This document shows, piece after piece, positions 36,884 through 46,270 of a stretch of DNA of 64,000 nt. The notes under the pieces were generated by a model. That model had not been told where the DNA came from, made no database searches, and was given only the letters and a program-made list of their open reading frames with translations. The stretch is from Lachnospiraceae bacterium (GTDB taxonomy: Bacteria; Bacillota; Clostridia; Lachnospirales; Lachnospiraceae), in assembly GCA_902363835.1 (NCBI GenBank), contig CABJBM010000032.1, positions 1 through 64,000 of the forward strand. Direction: 5' to 3'. The first letter of the stretch is position 1. Each line of letters begins with the position of its first letter. The position numbers and the translations under genes are program-made.

Positions 36884-37654
36884 ATGGGAAGAATCATTGC
36901 GATAGCAAACCAAAAAGGCGGAGTCGGTAAAACGACTACTGCGATTAATCTATCTGCTTGTCTTGCAGAGTCAAGACAGCGGGTATTGGCTGTGGATTTT
37001 GATCCACAGGGAAATGAAACCAGCGGATTGGGGATCGAAAAAGGCTCCATTGACCGAACAATATACGATCTGCTGGTAGGAGAGTGTGAAATTGAAGAAT
37101 GTTTGATCACCAATGTTCAGGAAAATCTGGATTTACTTCCTTCTAACGTGGATTTAGCGGGAGCAGAGATTGAATTATTGGAAATTGAAAACAAGGAAAC
37201 ACTCCTCAAAACATATCTTGAAAAAATCAAGAATCACTATGATTTCATTATCATAGATTGTCCTCCGTCATTGAATCTATTGACAATTAATGCCTTAACA
37301 GCTGCAAACACTGTATTGGTTCCAATTCAATGTGAATATTATGCGTTAGAGGGATTGAGCCAGGTATTGAAAACTGTAAATCTGGTGAAAAAGAAGCTGA
37401 ATCCCGCTCTGGAAATGGAAGGTGTGGTTTTCACCATGTACGATGCCAGGACAAACCTTTCCCTGGAAGTAGTAGAGAGTGTTAAAAATAATTTAAACCA
37501 GAATATCTATAAAACCATTATACCCAGAAATGTCAGACTGGCAGAGGCTCCCAGCCATGGAATGCCGATTAATTTATATGATTCCAGATCAGCAGGAGCG
37601 GAAAGCTACCGGTTACTGGCGGCAGAAGTAATAAGCAGAGGAGAAGAAATATAA
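36884..37654 (+). CDS. parA: chromosome-partitioning ATPase ParA/Soj
   Basis: This 256-residue Walker-type ATPase segregates chromosomes with ParB and parS and can regulate DnaA. The deviant Walker A motif is KGGVGKTTTAINLSA, followed by VDFDPQGNETSG and the IIIDCPPSLNLLT motif. ATG at 36884 follows AGGAGAA. The parB gene starts 2 bases after the stop. Confidence 0.96.
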   Translation: MGRIIAIANQKGGVGKTTTAINLSACLAESRQRVLAVDFDPQGNETSGLGIEKGSIDRTIYDLLVGECEIEECLITNVQENLDLLPSNVDLAGAEIELLEIENKETLLKTYLEKIKNHYDFIIIDCPPSLNLLTINALTAANTVLVPIQCEYYALEGLSQVLKTVNLVKKKLNPALEMEGVVFTMYDARTNLSLEVVESVKNNLNQNIYKTIIPRNVRLAEAPSHGMPINLYDSRSAGAESYRLLAAEVISRGEEI

Positions 37655-37656
37655 TT

Positions 37657-38598
37657 ATGGCAAAGAGAACGGGTTTAGGAAAAGGCCTTGGAGCAATATT
37701 CGGAGATGAAGTAATGGAATCTGCGGCAGAGGAACAGGAAATGAAAAACCATTCAAAAGAGCATGCCGCGGGAAAGACAGAGAAAAAGGAAGAGGAATCA
37801 GAAACAGGAAAAGGGATGTTTCTTAAACTCACATCCATTGAGCCCAATCACCACCAGCCCAGAATGGATTTTCGAGAGGAATCCCTCATGGAATTAGCAG
37901 AATCCATGAAAGAATATGGCGTTTTACAGCCCCTTTTAGTACAGAAAAAGGGGGATTTTTATGAAATCATCGCTGGGGAGAGAAGATGGAGAGCTGCAAA
38001 GCTGGCAGGATTGAAAGAAGTGCCTGTGGTGATCCGGGAATATACGAAACAGCAGTCAATGGAAATTGCATTAATTGAAAACGTGCAGAGAGAGGATCTA
38101 AATCCCATTGAAGAAGCCAAGGCCTATCAAAGGCTGATGCAGGAATTTGGGTTAAAACAGGAAGAAATCGCAGCCAGGGTGGCAAAAAACAGGGTAACCA
38201 TCACCAACAGCATGCGTTTATTAAAACTGGAAAAAAGAGTCCAGGATATGCTCATTGATAATCAGATCACAGGTGGGCATGCCAGGGCACTATTGACTAT
38301 AGATGATCCGGAATTACAATTCCAGATTGCAGAAAGAATTGTTGTTGAAAGTCTAAGCGTCCGTGAAGTGGAGAAGCTTGTTAAATCCATGTCAAAGAAA
38401 AAGGAACCAAAAGAAAAAAAGGAAGAGGATGAGAGTATTTTTCTTATTTTCAAGGAGCTGGAAAACCGTATGAAAACAGCCATGGGAACAAAGGTAAGCA
38501 TTAACCGGAAAGACAGAAACAAAGGAAGAGTTGAAATTGAGTACTATTCTGAGGCAGAATTGGAAAGAATAGTAGAGTTAATAGAATCCATAAGATAA
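37657..38598 (+). CDS. parB: chromosome-partitioning protein ParB/Spo0J
   Basis: This 313-residue CTPase clamp binds parS. The N-terminus has the ParA-contact segment (AKRTGLGKGLGAIFGDE). The CTP-binding part holds GERRWRAAK and ENVQREDLNPIEEA, followed by a helix-turn-helix (LKQEEIAARVAKNRVTITNSMRLLKL) and a C-terminal dimer domain. Three perfect parS sites lie just upstream. Confidence 0.96.
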   Translation: MAKRTGLGKGLGAIFGDEVMESAAEEQEMKNHSKEHAAGKTEKKEEESETGKGMFLKLTSIEPNHHQPRMDFREESLMELAESMKEYGVLQPLLVQKKGDFYEIIAGERRWRAAKLAGLKEVPVVIREYTKQQSMEIALIENVQREDLNPIEEAKAYQRLMQEFGLKQEEIAARVAKNRVTITNSMRLLKLEKRVQDMLIDNQITGGHARALLTIDDPELQFQIAERIVVESLSVREVEKLVKSMSKKKEPKEKKEEDESIFLIFKELENRMKTAMGTKVSINRKDRNKGRVEIEYYSEAELERIVELIESIR

Positions 38599-38622
38599 CA
38601 TCATGGAAGCGAGGACGAAAGA

Positions 38623-39129
38623 ATGGACAACAGTATGTTGAATCAGTTATCGGTTGATCCTGCTTATTTGATCATTGGATTAGCCGTAATTACCGTAATA
38701 TTACTGATCGTTGTAATCATATGCCTGGTTCAGATGAGGAAGCTGTACCGCAGATACGATTATTTTATGAGGGGAAAAGATGCGGAAACCCTGGAAGAAA
38801 TTATTATGGAGCAAATGGAGGATATTGCAGAATTAAAAGCGGAAGACCGGGCCAATAAGGATTCCCTTCGTAATACCAACAAGAATTACAGAAGCGCTTT
38901 CCAGAAATTCGGACTTATTAAATATAATGCGTTTAAAGGGATGGGAGGAAACTTAAGCTTTGCAATGGCAATCCTTGATTATACAAATTCCGGTTTTGTA
39001 TTAAATTCCGTGCACAGCAGGGAAGGATGCTATGTTTACATCAAAGAAGTGGAAAGAGGAGAAACGGATGTTTTGCTGGGAAGCGAGGAAAAGGATGCTT
39101 TGGAGCAGGCATTGGGATATCATTCATAA
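38623..39129 (+). CDS. DUF4446 family membrane-anchored protein
   Basis: This 168-residue protein has one N-terminal membrane segment (about 15-37: YLIIGLAVITVILLIVVIICLV), a coiled-coil-like stretch (about 45-85) and a conserved C-terminal domain (AFQKFGLIKYNAFKGMGGNLSFAMAILD). DUF4446 genes commonly follow parB in Clostridia; the role is unknown. ATG at 38623 follows GGAAGCGAGGA. Confidence 0.85.
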   Translation: MDNSMLNQLSVDPAYLIIGLAVITVILLIVVIICLVQMRKLYRRYDYFMRGKDAETLEEIIMEQMEDIAELKAEDRANKDSLRNTNKNYRSAFQKFGLIKYNAFKGMGGNLSFAMAILDYTNSGFVLNSVHSREGCYVYIKEVERGETDVLLGSEEKDALEQALGYHS

Positions 39130-39166
39130 AAAACCAGATGCGGCAAATCGCTGCATCTGGTTTTTT
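39128..39166 (+). terminator. terminator of the parAB-DUF4446 operon
   Basis: CCAGATGC and GCATCTGG form a stem with further pairing, between an A-run and TTTTTT. Transcripts converging from the coaW gene may also end here. Confidence 0.85.
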
Positions 39167-39180
39167 AGTTTACAGTAATT

Positions 39181-40047
39181 CTAGGAGGGCATTTTTGCTT
39201 CCGGATATGAAATCTGTTTCATTTCCATATGGTGTTCCTCTGTAAGAGCTGCTCCAATGGCAGTGCCGTATTCCGCCTGGTCGGGTATGATGAAATGCAC
39301 GTGAAACATGGATTCAAGAGACTGGAAGACTTCTTTGCACTGAGGAAATTTTGCAAGGTTTCCGGTCATGACAAAGTTGGTGATAGTGCTGTTTAAGGAG
39401 GACAAAATAGCAGATTTTCCAATAACCTGAAGTACCATATTGATAATTCCAACGGCAATGTCCTCATCAGAGACAAGGCTGCGCACCTTACCGAAATTAG
39501 AGGCTGTGGCAGTGAGAGGAAGGCCGGGAAGAGGTGTTTTTGAGATATCCTGTATCTGTAAGTCAATGTTGCTTAAGTTTCCCCTGCTTGCCAGCTCCAT
39601 AATCTGGGAGATATCCTGAGTTTTCAGCAGAAGACTTGAAAGACCAAGGATGGTTCCTCCGCCAATGCCGATCCCTCCGGTATGAATGATTTTATCCCCG
39701 TTTACCTGAACAAGAGAGGTCCCTGTTCCCATGCTCACAACGATTAAATCATTCAACCCTGTAAAGTATTGTCCTCCCAGGCCATTGCAGGTAAATTCGT
39801 CTACCTTATAAGTAGGAATTCCATACAAAGGCTGGTCCACGTAAGCGCTGCCAACTCCTGTAATCATGATTTTTTCAATTTCATTTAGCTGAATGTTGTT
39901 TTCATAAATGAACTTTCCCAGGGCTCCAAAGAGAGAAGCTATGGGGTTATCAGCTTTCACAAATGTAGGAATTTTTAACTTATTATCTTGAAATCCTACA
40001 ATTTTCGTGGTACTTCCTCCCAGATCAATTCCAATTGTAATTTTCAT
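39181..40047 (-). CDS. coaW: type II pantothenate kinase (CoaW-like)
   Basis: This 288-residue ATPase of the acetate/sugar-kinase superfamily resembles type II pantothenate kinases, the first step of coenzyme A synthesis. It has IGIDLGGSTTKIVGF (phosphate 1), VVSMGTGTSLVQVNG and GGIGIGGGTILGLS, plus a C-terminal EYGTAIGAAL. ATG at 40047 follows AAGGGGAT; the TTG three codons upstream is less likely. Other members of this fold, such as BadF-type ATPases, are possible but fit less well. Confidence 0.8.
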   Translation of the reverse strand: MKITIGIDLGGSTTKIVGFQDNKLKIPTFVKADNPIASLFGALGKFIYENNIQLNEIEKIMITGVGSAYVDQPLYGIPTYKVDEFTCNGLGGQYFTGLNDLIVVSMGTGTSLVQVNGDKIIHTGGIGIGGGTILGLSSLLLKTQDISQIMELASRGNLSNIDLQIQDISKTPLPGLPLTATASNFGKVRSLVSDEDIAVGIINMVLQVIGKSAILSSLNSTITNFVMTGNLAKFPQCKEVFQSLESMFHVHFIIPDQAEYGTAIGAALTEEHHMEMKQISYPEAKMPS

Positions 40048-40542
40048 AATTCTCAAATCCCCTTATCCTTATATATAGAAGTAATCACATCTGGCCTGTT
40101 AAAAAGCGGCATATGAAGTGACATAATCACATTTCAGCGGCAGATGAGCCTATGATTCTAAGGCATACTATATCATACATGATAAGTATTGCCAAGTTTT
40201 TAAATACGTTCAAAGTCAATATACAATATATAATATACAATATACAGGCAATAATAAGTCAAAAACCTGCATAAAATCCTTTTTTCTTTCAGGATAAAGG
40301 GTTAAGAAGAAGTTCAAAATATATTTTACATGGAAAAGAGGAGAGAGGTTGAAAAGATCCTTGTATTTATTTTAAAATATGAGATTTGAATAAAAAATAA
40401 ACAGAAGATTGTATTTTTTTGTGAAATAAAACATTGACAAAAAAATAACGATAACATATAATGAAATCACGATGGATCGTTAAAAAAATATCGATAAAAA
40501 AATACCTATTTAACTTATTTGAAAAATTGGAGGAAAGTCATT
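40048..40542. promoter_or_regulatory. long regulatory region upstream of adhE
   Basis: No gene is seen in this 495-base A+T-rich gap. It has repeated AATATACA units (about 40218-40246). The strong promoter for adhE is TTGACA (40434-40439), a 17-base spacer and TATAAT (40457-40462). An inverted repeat, TAACGAT (40446-40452) and ATCGTTA (40476-40482), flanks the -10 box and may be an operator. The long gap before adhE suggests redox or growth-phase control, but no perfect Rex site was found. Confidence 0.65.
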
Positions 40543-43158
40543 ATGGCAAAGAAAGAAGAACAGGTGAGAGTTCCCGAGATCATTGACAGCGTGGATGCAC
40601 TGATCGCGAAGATGGAAGCCATGAGAGAAGCTCAGAGAATATTTGCTACCTTCACCCAGGAACAGGTGGATAAGATCTTTTACGAAGCAGCAAGTGCTGC
40701 AAATAAGCTGAGAATTCCTCTGGCAAAAATGGCTGTAGCAGAAACCGGCATGGGTGTTGTGGAAGACAAGGTCATTAAGAACAACTATGCGGCAGAATAT
40801 ATTTATAACACATTTAAGGATACTAAAACCTGCGGTGTGATTGAGGAAGATAAGGCATATGGCATTAAAAAGATTGCAGAGCCTATCGGCCTGGTTGCGG
40901 CAGTTATTCCTACCACAAACCCAACATCAACCGCTATTTTCAAAACCCTTATCAGTTTAAAGACCAGAAATGCCATTATGATTTCCCCTCATCCCCGTGC
41001 AAAGAATTCTACCATTGCAGCTGCAAAAGTAGTTCTTGATGCTGCTGTCAAGGCAGGCGCACCGGAAGGGATCATCGGCTGGATCGACGTTCCTTCTCTG
41101 GAACTGACCAATGAGGTCATGAGAGGTGCGGATATCATTCTTGCAACCGGCGGCCCTGGAATGGTGAAGGCAGCTTATTCTTCCGGAAAACCGGCCCTTG
41201 GCGTTGGTGCGGGAAATACTCCTGTTATCATTGATGATACGGCAGATATTAAAATGGCAGTCAGCTCCATTATTCATTCCAAGACCTTTGATAATGGTAT
41301 GATCTGCGCTTCCGAACAGTCTGTAACCGTTCTTGAAAGTATTTATGATGCGGTTAAAAAAGAATTTGCGGCCAGAGGATGTTACTTCTTAAAAGGCGAT
41401 GAGCTGGATAAGGTTCGTAAGACCATTATCATCAACGGCGCATTAAATGCTAAAATTGTAGGCCAGAAAGCCCATACCATTGCAAAGCTTGCAGGGGTTG
41501 AGGTTCCTGAATCCGCAAAGATCCTGATCGGTGAAGTTGAGAACGTTCATATTGAAGAAGAATTTGCACATGAAAAGCTGTCTCCGGTTCTGGCCATGTA
41601 TAAGGCTAAGACCTTTGATGAAGCAATTGAAAAGGCAGAACAGCTGGTTGCTGACGGTGGTTACGGACATACAGCATCTCTCTATGTAAATGTAAATGAA
41701 AAAGAAAAGATGGAAAAGCATGCAGCGGCTATGAAGACCTGCCGTATCTTAGTGAATACTCCATCTTCCCACGGCGGCATCGGTGATATTTACAACTTCA
41801 AGCTGCAGCCATCCTTAACCTTAGGCTGCGGTTCCTGGGGCGGAAACTCTGTTTCTGAAAACGTTGGGGTAAAGCATTTGCTGAATATTAAGACCGTTGC
41901 TGAGAGGAGAGAGAACATGCTGTGGTTCAGAAATCCGGAGAAGGTTTACTTTAAAAAAGGCTGTATGCCTGTGGCACTTAGCGAATTAAAGGATGTTTAT
42001 AATAAAAAGAGAGCATTCGTGGTAACGGATTCCTTCCTTTACATGAACGGTTATACCAAACCGATTACAGATAAATTAGATGAAATGGGCATTGTTTATA
42101 CAGTATTTTCCGATGTCCAGCCAGATCCGACCCTGGCAAACGCACAGGCAGGTGCAGCAGCAATGAAAGCATTCCAGCCGGATACCATTATCGCTTTAGG
42201 CGGCGGTTCAGCTATGGACGCAGCAAAGATCATGTGGGTTATGTATGAGCATCCTGAGGTAGATTTCCAGGATATGGCCATGCGTTTTATGGATATCCGC
42301 AAGAGAGTCTACACATTCCCTAAAATGGGTGAAAAGGCTTACTTTGTAGCAATTCCTACCTCTTCCGGTACAGGTTCTGAAGTAACCTCTTTCGCGGTTA
42401 TTACTGACCAGGAAACAGGTGTAAAATATCCGCTTGCAGATTATGAATTAATGCCAAATATGGCTATTGTTGATGCGGACAATATGATGAGCCAGCCAAA
42501 GGGCCTTACAAGCGCTTCCGGTATTGATGTTATGACTCATGCATTAGAGGCTTATGCTTCTGTAATGGCTTCCGATTATACCGATGGTCTTGCTCTTAAA
42601 GCAATGAAAAATGTATTTGAGTACCTGCCCACCGCATACAATGACGGAGCCAATGTAGAGGCAAGATGTAAGATGGCTGATGCTTCCTGTATGGCAGGTA
42701 TGGCATTTAACAACGCATTTTTAGGTGTATGCCATTCCATGGCTCATAAATTAGGCGCTTATCATCATCTTCCCCATGGTGTGGCTAATGCTCTGCTGAT
42801 CACCCTGGTTATGGACTTCAATGCTTGTGAAGTTCCAACTAAAATGGGAACCTTCCCACAGTATGAGTATCCTCATACCCTTGCAAGATATGCAGAGTGC
42901 GCACGCTTCTGCGGCCTGGAAGGCAAGGACGATGCTGAACTGCTTAAAAAGTTTATTGCAAAGATCGAGGAATTAAAGAAGGCAGTGGGAATCAAGGCAA
43001 CCATTAAGGAATATGGTATTGATGAGAAGAGCTTCCTGGATACTCTGGATGAAATGGTTGAAAATGCATTTGATGACCAGTGTACAGGAGCAAACCCAAG
43101 ATATCCTCTTATGAGTGAAATCAAGGAAATGTATTTAAAAGCTTACTACGGTAAATAA
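40543..43158 (+). CDS. adhE: bifunctional acetaldehyde/alcohol dehydrogenase
   Basis: This 871-residue protein converts acetyl-CoA to ethanol. The N-terminal aldehyde dehydrogenase half has the catalytic Cys in GMICASEQS; the C-terminal half is an iron-dependent alcohol dehydrogenase with IALGGGSAMDAAK and the metal-binding histidines in NAFLGVCHSMAHKLGAYHHLPHG. ATG at 40543 follows GGAGGAAAG; a start 8 codons earlier is less likely. Length matches the family (about 870), and such proteins form spirosomes. Ethanol formation fits an anaerobic fermenter. Confidence 0.96.
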   Translation: MAKKEEQVRVPEIIDSVDALIAKMEAMREAQRIFATFTQEQVDKIFYEAASAANKLRIPLAKMAVAETGMGVVEDKVIKNNYAAEYIYNTFKDTKTCGVIEEDKAYGIKKIAEPIGLVAAVIPTTNPTSTAIFKTLISLKTRNAIMISPHPRAKNSTIAAAKVVLDAAVKAGAPEGIIGWIDVPSLELTNEVMRGADIILATGGPGMVKAAYSSGKPALGVGAGNTPVIIDDTADIKMAVSSIIHSKTFDNGMICASEQSVTVLESIYDAVKKEFAARGCYFLKGDELDKVRKTIIINGALNAKIVGQKAHTIAKLAGVEVPESAKILIGEVENVHIEEEFAHEKLSPVLAMYKAKTFDEAIEKAEQLVADGGYGHTASLYVNVNEKEKMEKHAAAMKTCRILVNTPSSHGGIGDIYNFKLQPSLTLGCGSWGGNSVSENVGVKHLLNIKTVAERRENMLWFRNPEKVYFKKGCMPVALSELKDVYNKKRAFVVTDSFLYMNGYTKPITDKLDEMGIVYTVFSDVQPDPTLANAQAGAAAMKAFQPDTIIALGGGSAMDAAKIMWVMYEHPEVDFQDMAMRFMDIRKRVYTFPKMGEKAYFVAIPTSSGTGSEVTSFAVITDQETGVKYPLADYELMPNMAIVDADNMMSQPKGLTSASGIDVMTHALEAYASVMASDYTDGLALKAMKNVFEYLPTAYNDGANVEARCKMADASCMAGMAFNNAFLGVCHSMAHKLGAYHHLPHGVANALLITLVMDFNACEVPTKMGTFPQYEYPHTLARYAECARFCGLEGKDDAELLKKFIAKIEELKKAVGIKATIKEYGIDEKSFLDTLDEMVENAFDDQCTGANPRYPLMSEIKEMYLKAYYGK

Positions 43159-43173
43159 GTTTAAATAGGTGGC

Positions 43174-43207
43174 AAAAGGCCGTACCCGAATCGCGGGGCG
43201 GCCTTTT
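43174..43207 (+). terminator. terminator of adhE
   Basis: AAAAGGCCG and CGGCCTTTT form a 9-bp stem about 15 bases after the adhE stop, followed by T-rich sequence. Confidence 0.85.
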
Positions 43208-43295
43208 GTGTTTGTATTTAAGATTATGTCTTGACAAACTTTATGGCACCATGTAAAATCACATGAAAGCATGTACTTGCATGGAGGTAATAAAA

Positions 43296-43874
43296 ATGGA
43301 TGATACAAGTCAAAAGATTATAGATGCTACGATGAGTCTGATCAGGGATAAAGGATTTGTAGCTACTACCACAAAGGACATTGCAAAATTAGCCGGCGTG
43401 AATGAATGTACTCTTTTCAGAAAATTCAAGAGTAAAAAGGATATTGCCTTAAATGGCCTGGAACAAGAGAAATGGCGGGGAAATATTTCTCCGGAGATTT
43501 TTCAGAATGTTGTCTGGGAATTGGGGCCGGATTTAGAAATGTTTATGAATGCTTACATGGAAAAAATCACGCCGGATTTTGTGAGATTATCCATTGGATT
43601 GCGTGCGCCTCAGATTTATGAGGAGGTGGCTCCGGGCATTATGAAGATTCCTCAGGCATTTCTCTCTTCATTGACCGAATATTTCAGAAATATGGAGGAA
43701 AAGGGGAAGCTTCCTCATATGGATTTTGAATGCCTGGCAATGACCATATTTTCCGCTACATTTGGATATACATTTCTGAGTGCTTCTTTTGAAGATAGAT
43801 TATCTAAAACAGATAAAAGTGATTTTATTAAAAAGAGTGTGGAAATATTTATCAATGGGATCTCTCAAATATAG
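43296..43874 (+). CDS. TetR family transcriptional regulator
   Basis: This 192-residue regulator has the N-terminal TetR helix-turn-helix (FVATTTKDIAKLAGVNECTLFRKFKSKKDI, residues about 20-50) and an all-helical ligand-binding part. ATG at 43296 follows GGAGGTAA; the ATG at 43263 lies in frame but has no ribosome-binding site. It stands between adhE and ilvB; the target is unknown and a role in regulating ilvBN is only a guess. Confidence 0.88.
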   Translation: MDDTSQKIIDATMSLIRDKGFVATTTKDIAKLAGVNECTLFRKFKSKKDIALNGLEQEKWRGNISPEIFQNVVWELGPDLEMFMNAYMEKITPDFVRLSIGLRAPQIYEEVAPGIMKIPQAFLSSLTEYFRNMEEKGKLPHMDFECLAMTIFSATFGYTFLSASFEDRLSKTDKSDFIKKSVEIFINGISQI

Positions 43875-43954
43875 AAAGATCGGCAAGGTTTGTTTTAAAC
43901 TGTGCCTGAAAATAAAAATTATGCGTTCCTGCGCATACAAAGGAGGTCTTTTTT

Positions 43955-45691
43955 ATGCTGATATCTGGTGCTGAATTATTTGTAAAGGCTTTAAGGTCGG
44001 AGCAGGTGGATACTCTGTTTGCCTATCCGGGTGGACAGGCAATAGATTTATTTGATGCCCTGTATGGGGTAGATGCTATTGACGTGATCCTGCCACGCCA
44101 TGAACAAGGCTTGGTCCATGCGGCAGACGGTTATGCCCGCTCTACGGGAAAAGCAGGAGTCTGTCTTGTAACAAGCGGGCCGGGTGCCACGAACCTCGTT
44201 ACCGGAATTGCTACGGCAAATTATGACAGTGTTCCTTTGGTATGCTTTACAGGACAGGTGCCCAAAAATCTGATAGGAAATGACGCGTTTCAGGAAGTTG
44301 ATATTGTTGGAATTACCAGAAGTATTTGTAAATATGCTGTGACCGTACGAAAAAGGGAAGATCTGGGGGCAGTCATTAAAAAAGCCTTTTATATTGCTAA
44401 AACAGGGAAGCCGGGAGTTGTTGTTGTGGATATTCCTAAGGATATCCAAAGGGAATTAGGAAGTGATCTGTACCCGGAAATGGTGGAAATCCGGGGATAT
44501 AAACCAAATACATCAGTTCATATGGGGCAGATTAAAAAGGCAGTGGAGTTATTAAACCAGGCAAAAAAGCCTGTGTTTCTCATTGGCGGAGGGGTGAATA
44601 TCGCTCATGCCCATAAGGAAATGACAAGACTTGCTGAACTGACAGGAATACCTGTCGTTACTACCATTATGGGAAAAGGGGCAGTCCCAACCTCCCATGA
44701 ATTGTATGTGGGGAATATTGGAATACATGGAAGCTTTGCAGCCAATTCCGCCGTAAGTGAATGTGATGTTTTATTTTCCATTGGAACAAGATTTAATGAC
44801 CGTATTACAGGAAAAATAGGAAAATTTGCAAACCATTCAACCATTATCCATATTGATATTGATTCTGCTTCTATTTCAAGAAATATCGGGGTTGATATTC
44901 CCATTGTAGCTGATGCTAAAAATGCAATTTCTATCCTGCTTGAAAAAGCCGGCCCTTTGAACATTGAGGATTGGATCAGCCAGATTTCCATTTGGAAAAA
45001 ACGTTTCCCTGTTAAAATGGAACCATCCGGTATGACACCGGAAATGATCATCAAGGTGATAAATCAGACCTTTGAAAAAGCGGTGATTGCCACTGATGTA
45101 GGGCAAAATCAGCTGTGGGCCACCCAGTTTCTTGATCTTAACGAACATAGACAAATGCTCACTTCCGGCGGATTAGGCACCATGGGTTATGGTTTCCCGG
45201 CAGCTATCGGAGCAAAATTAGGAAACCCCGAAAAGGATGTGATTGTTATATCCGGTGATGGTGGGATGCAGATGAATATTCAGGAAATGGCAACCGCAGT
45301 TGTATATGAACTGCCTGTTATAATCTGTGTTTTCAACAATGGTTATCTGGGCAATGTCAGACAATGGCAGGAGATGTTTTATAATAAACGGTATTCCTTA
45401 ACCTGCCTACGATACCGAAAATACTGTTCCACTTCATGTAATAGTCCGGATGGAAAATGTCCGGACTATACCCCGGATTTTGTAAAGCTTGCAAAAAGCT
45501 ATGGGGCAAAGGGAATTCGTGTTACAAAGGCTGATGAAATTAAAACAGCTTTTCAGGAAGCCAGGAAAAATCAAAAAACGCCTACTCTTATTGAATTTAT
45601 TATTGAACGGGAAATTAATGTTATGCCCATTGTACCTCCGGGGAACCCGCTTAGTGATATGATTTTAGAAAGTGAGGAAAAAGAAGTATGA
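43955..45691 (+). CDS. ilvB: acetolactate synthase large subunit
   Basis: This 578-residue thiamine-diphosphate enzyme catalyses the first common step of branched-chain amino acid synthesis. It has the YPGGQAIDLFDAL start, the catalytic Glu in RHEQGLVHAADGYARS, and the ThDP motif GDGGMQMNIQEMATAVVYELPVIICVFNNG. An insert near residues 480-502 contains four cysteines in a CX6CX3CX6C pattern. ATG at 43955 follows AGGAGGT. The small subunit follows with a 4-base overlap. Confidence 0.95.
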   Translation: MLISGAELFVKALRSEQVDTLFAYPGGQAIDLFDALYGVDAIDVILPRHEQGLVHAADGYARSTGKAGVCLVTSGPGATNLVTGIATANYDSVPLVCFTGQVPKNLIGNDAFQEVDIVGITRSICKYAVTVRKREDLGAVIKKAFYIAKTGKPGVVVVDIPKDIQRELGSDLYPEMVEIRGYKPNTSVHMGQIKKAVELLNQAKKPVFLIGGGVNIAHAHKEMTRLAELTGIPVVTTIMGKGAVPTSHELYVGNIGIHGSFAANSAVSECDVLFSIGTRFNDRITGKIGKFANHSTIIHIDIDSASISRNIGVDIPIVADAKNAISILLEKAGPLNIEDWISQISIWKKRFPVKMEPSGMTPEMIIKVINQTFEKAVIATDVGQNQLWATQFLDLNEHRQMLTSGGLGTMGYGFPAAIGAKLGNPEKDVIVISGDGGMQMNIQEMATAVVYELPVIICVFNNGYLGNVRQWQEMFYNKRYSLTCLRYRKYCSTSCNSPDGKCPDYTPDFVKLAKSYGAKGIRVTKADEIKTAFQEARKNQKTPTLIEFIIEREINVMPIVPPGNPLSDMILESEEKEV

Positions 45692-46188
45692 AAAAGAGGT
45701 GGATAAGTCTGTTTGTAGAAAATGATATAGGAGTTCTGGCTCGTATATCCGGATTATTTTCAGGAAAATCCTATAACCTTAATAGTCTTACGGTTGGCAT
45801 AACGGAAGATGAAACCATTTCCCGTATGACAATTAGTCTGACCAGTGACGATATGACATTTGAACAGGTTAAAAAGCAGCTTAACCGCAGTGTGGAGGTT
45901 ATTAAAGTAATAGATTTTACCGATGTTGCCATTCATTTAAAAGAGCTTATGTTCATTAAGATCAATAACTGCACCAGTCAGGACATGACGGAGGTTTTCA
46001 GGATTGCGCAGGTTTTTGATATAAAGGTCATTGATTATAATCCCGGGATCGCTTTGATTGAAAGCGTTCAGACAGAAGATAGGAATAATGATCTGGCAGC
46101 TCTTTTAAAAAATTGCTTTATAAACAGAGTTGAAATTGTAAGGGGAGGCAGCGTCGGAATTGAAGCAATAAATACATCTGAAAGATAG
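45688..46188 (+). CDS. ilvN: acetolactate synthase small (regulatory) subunit
   Basis: This 166-residue protein has an N-terminal ACT domain (WISLFVENDIGVLARISGLFSGKSYNLNSLTVG) that binds valine for feedback inhibition, and a C-terminal domain that activates the large subunit. The ATGA overlap with ilvB indicates translational coupling. Confidence 0.93.
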   Translation: MKKRWISLFVENDIGVLARISGLFSGKSYNLNSLTVGITEDETISRMTISLTSDDMTFEQVKKQLNRSVEVIKVIDFTDVAIHLKELMFIKINNCTSQDMTEVFRIAQVFDIKVIDYNPGIALIESVQTEDRNNDLAALLKNCFINRVEIVRGGSVGIEAINTSER

Positions 46189-46200
46189 GAATATATCATT

Positions 46201-46256
46201 AAAAAAGTACCGGAATACGGCAGTTAATCGGCTGCAATGTTCCGGTGCTTTTTTTG
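46201..46256 (+). terminator. terminator of ilvBN
   Basis: AAAAAAGTACCGGAA and TTCCGGTGCTTTTTT form a long stem with a second hairpin inside the loop (GGCAG/CTGC). It ends in a T-run and lies just after ilvN, between converging genes. Confidence 0.85.
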
Positions 46257-46270
46257 TGAAAATGTTATTT

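Noticed and set aside
39293..39308. Degenerate parS-like sequence inside the pantothenate kinase gene
   Set aside because: It contains CACGTGAAACA but the left half has four mismatches; the perfect sites are elsewhere.
40200..40250. AATATACA-rich repeats as a CRISPR or MITE end
   Set aside because: The units are short, A+T-rich and without spacers or inverted ends; simple sequence is enough to explain them.
40421..40442. TTGTGAAAT...ATTGACAA near adhE as a Rex operator
   Set aside because: The spacing between half-sites (22 bp total) is wrong for Rex (18 bp) and the inner bases do not match; the TTGACA is better explained as the -35 box.
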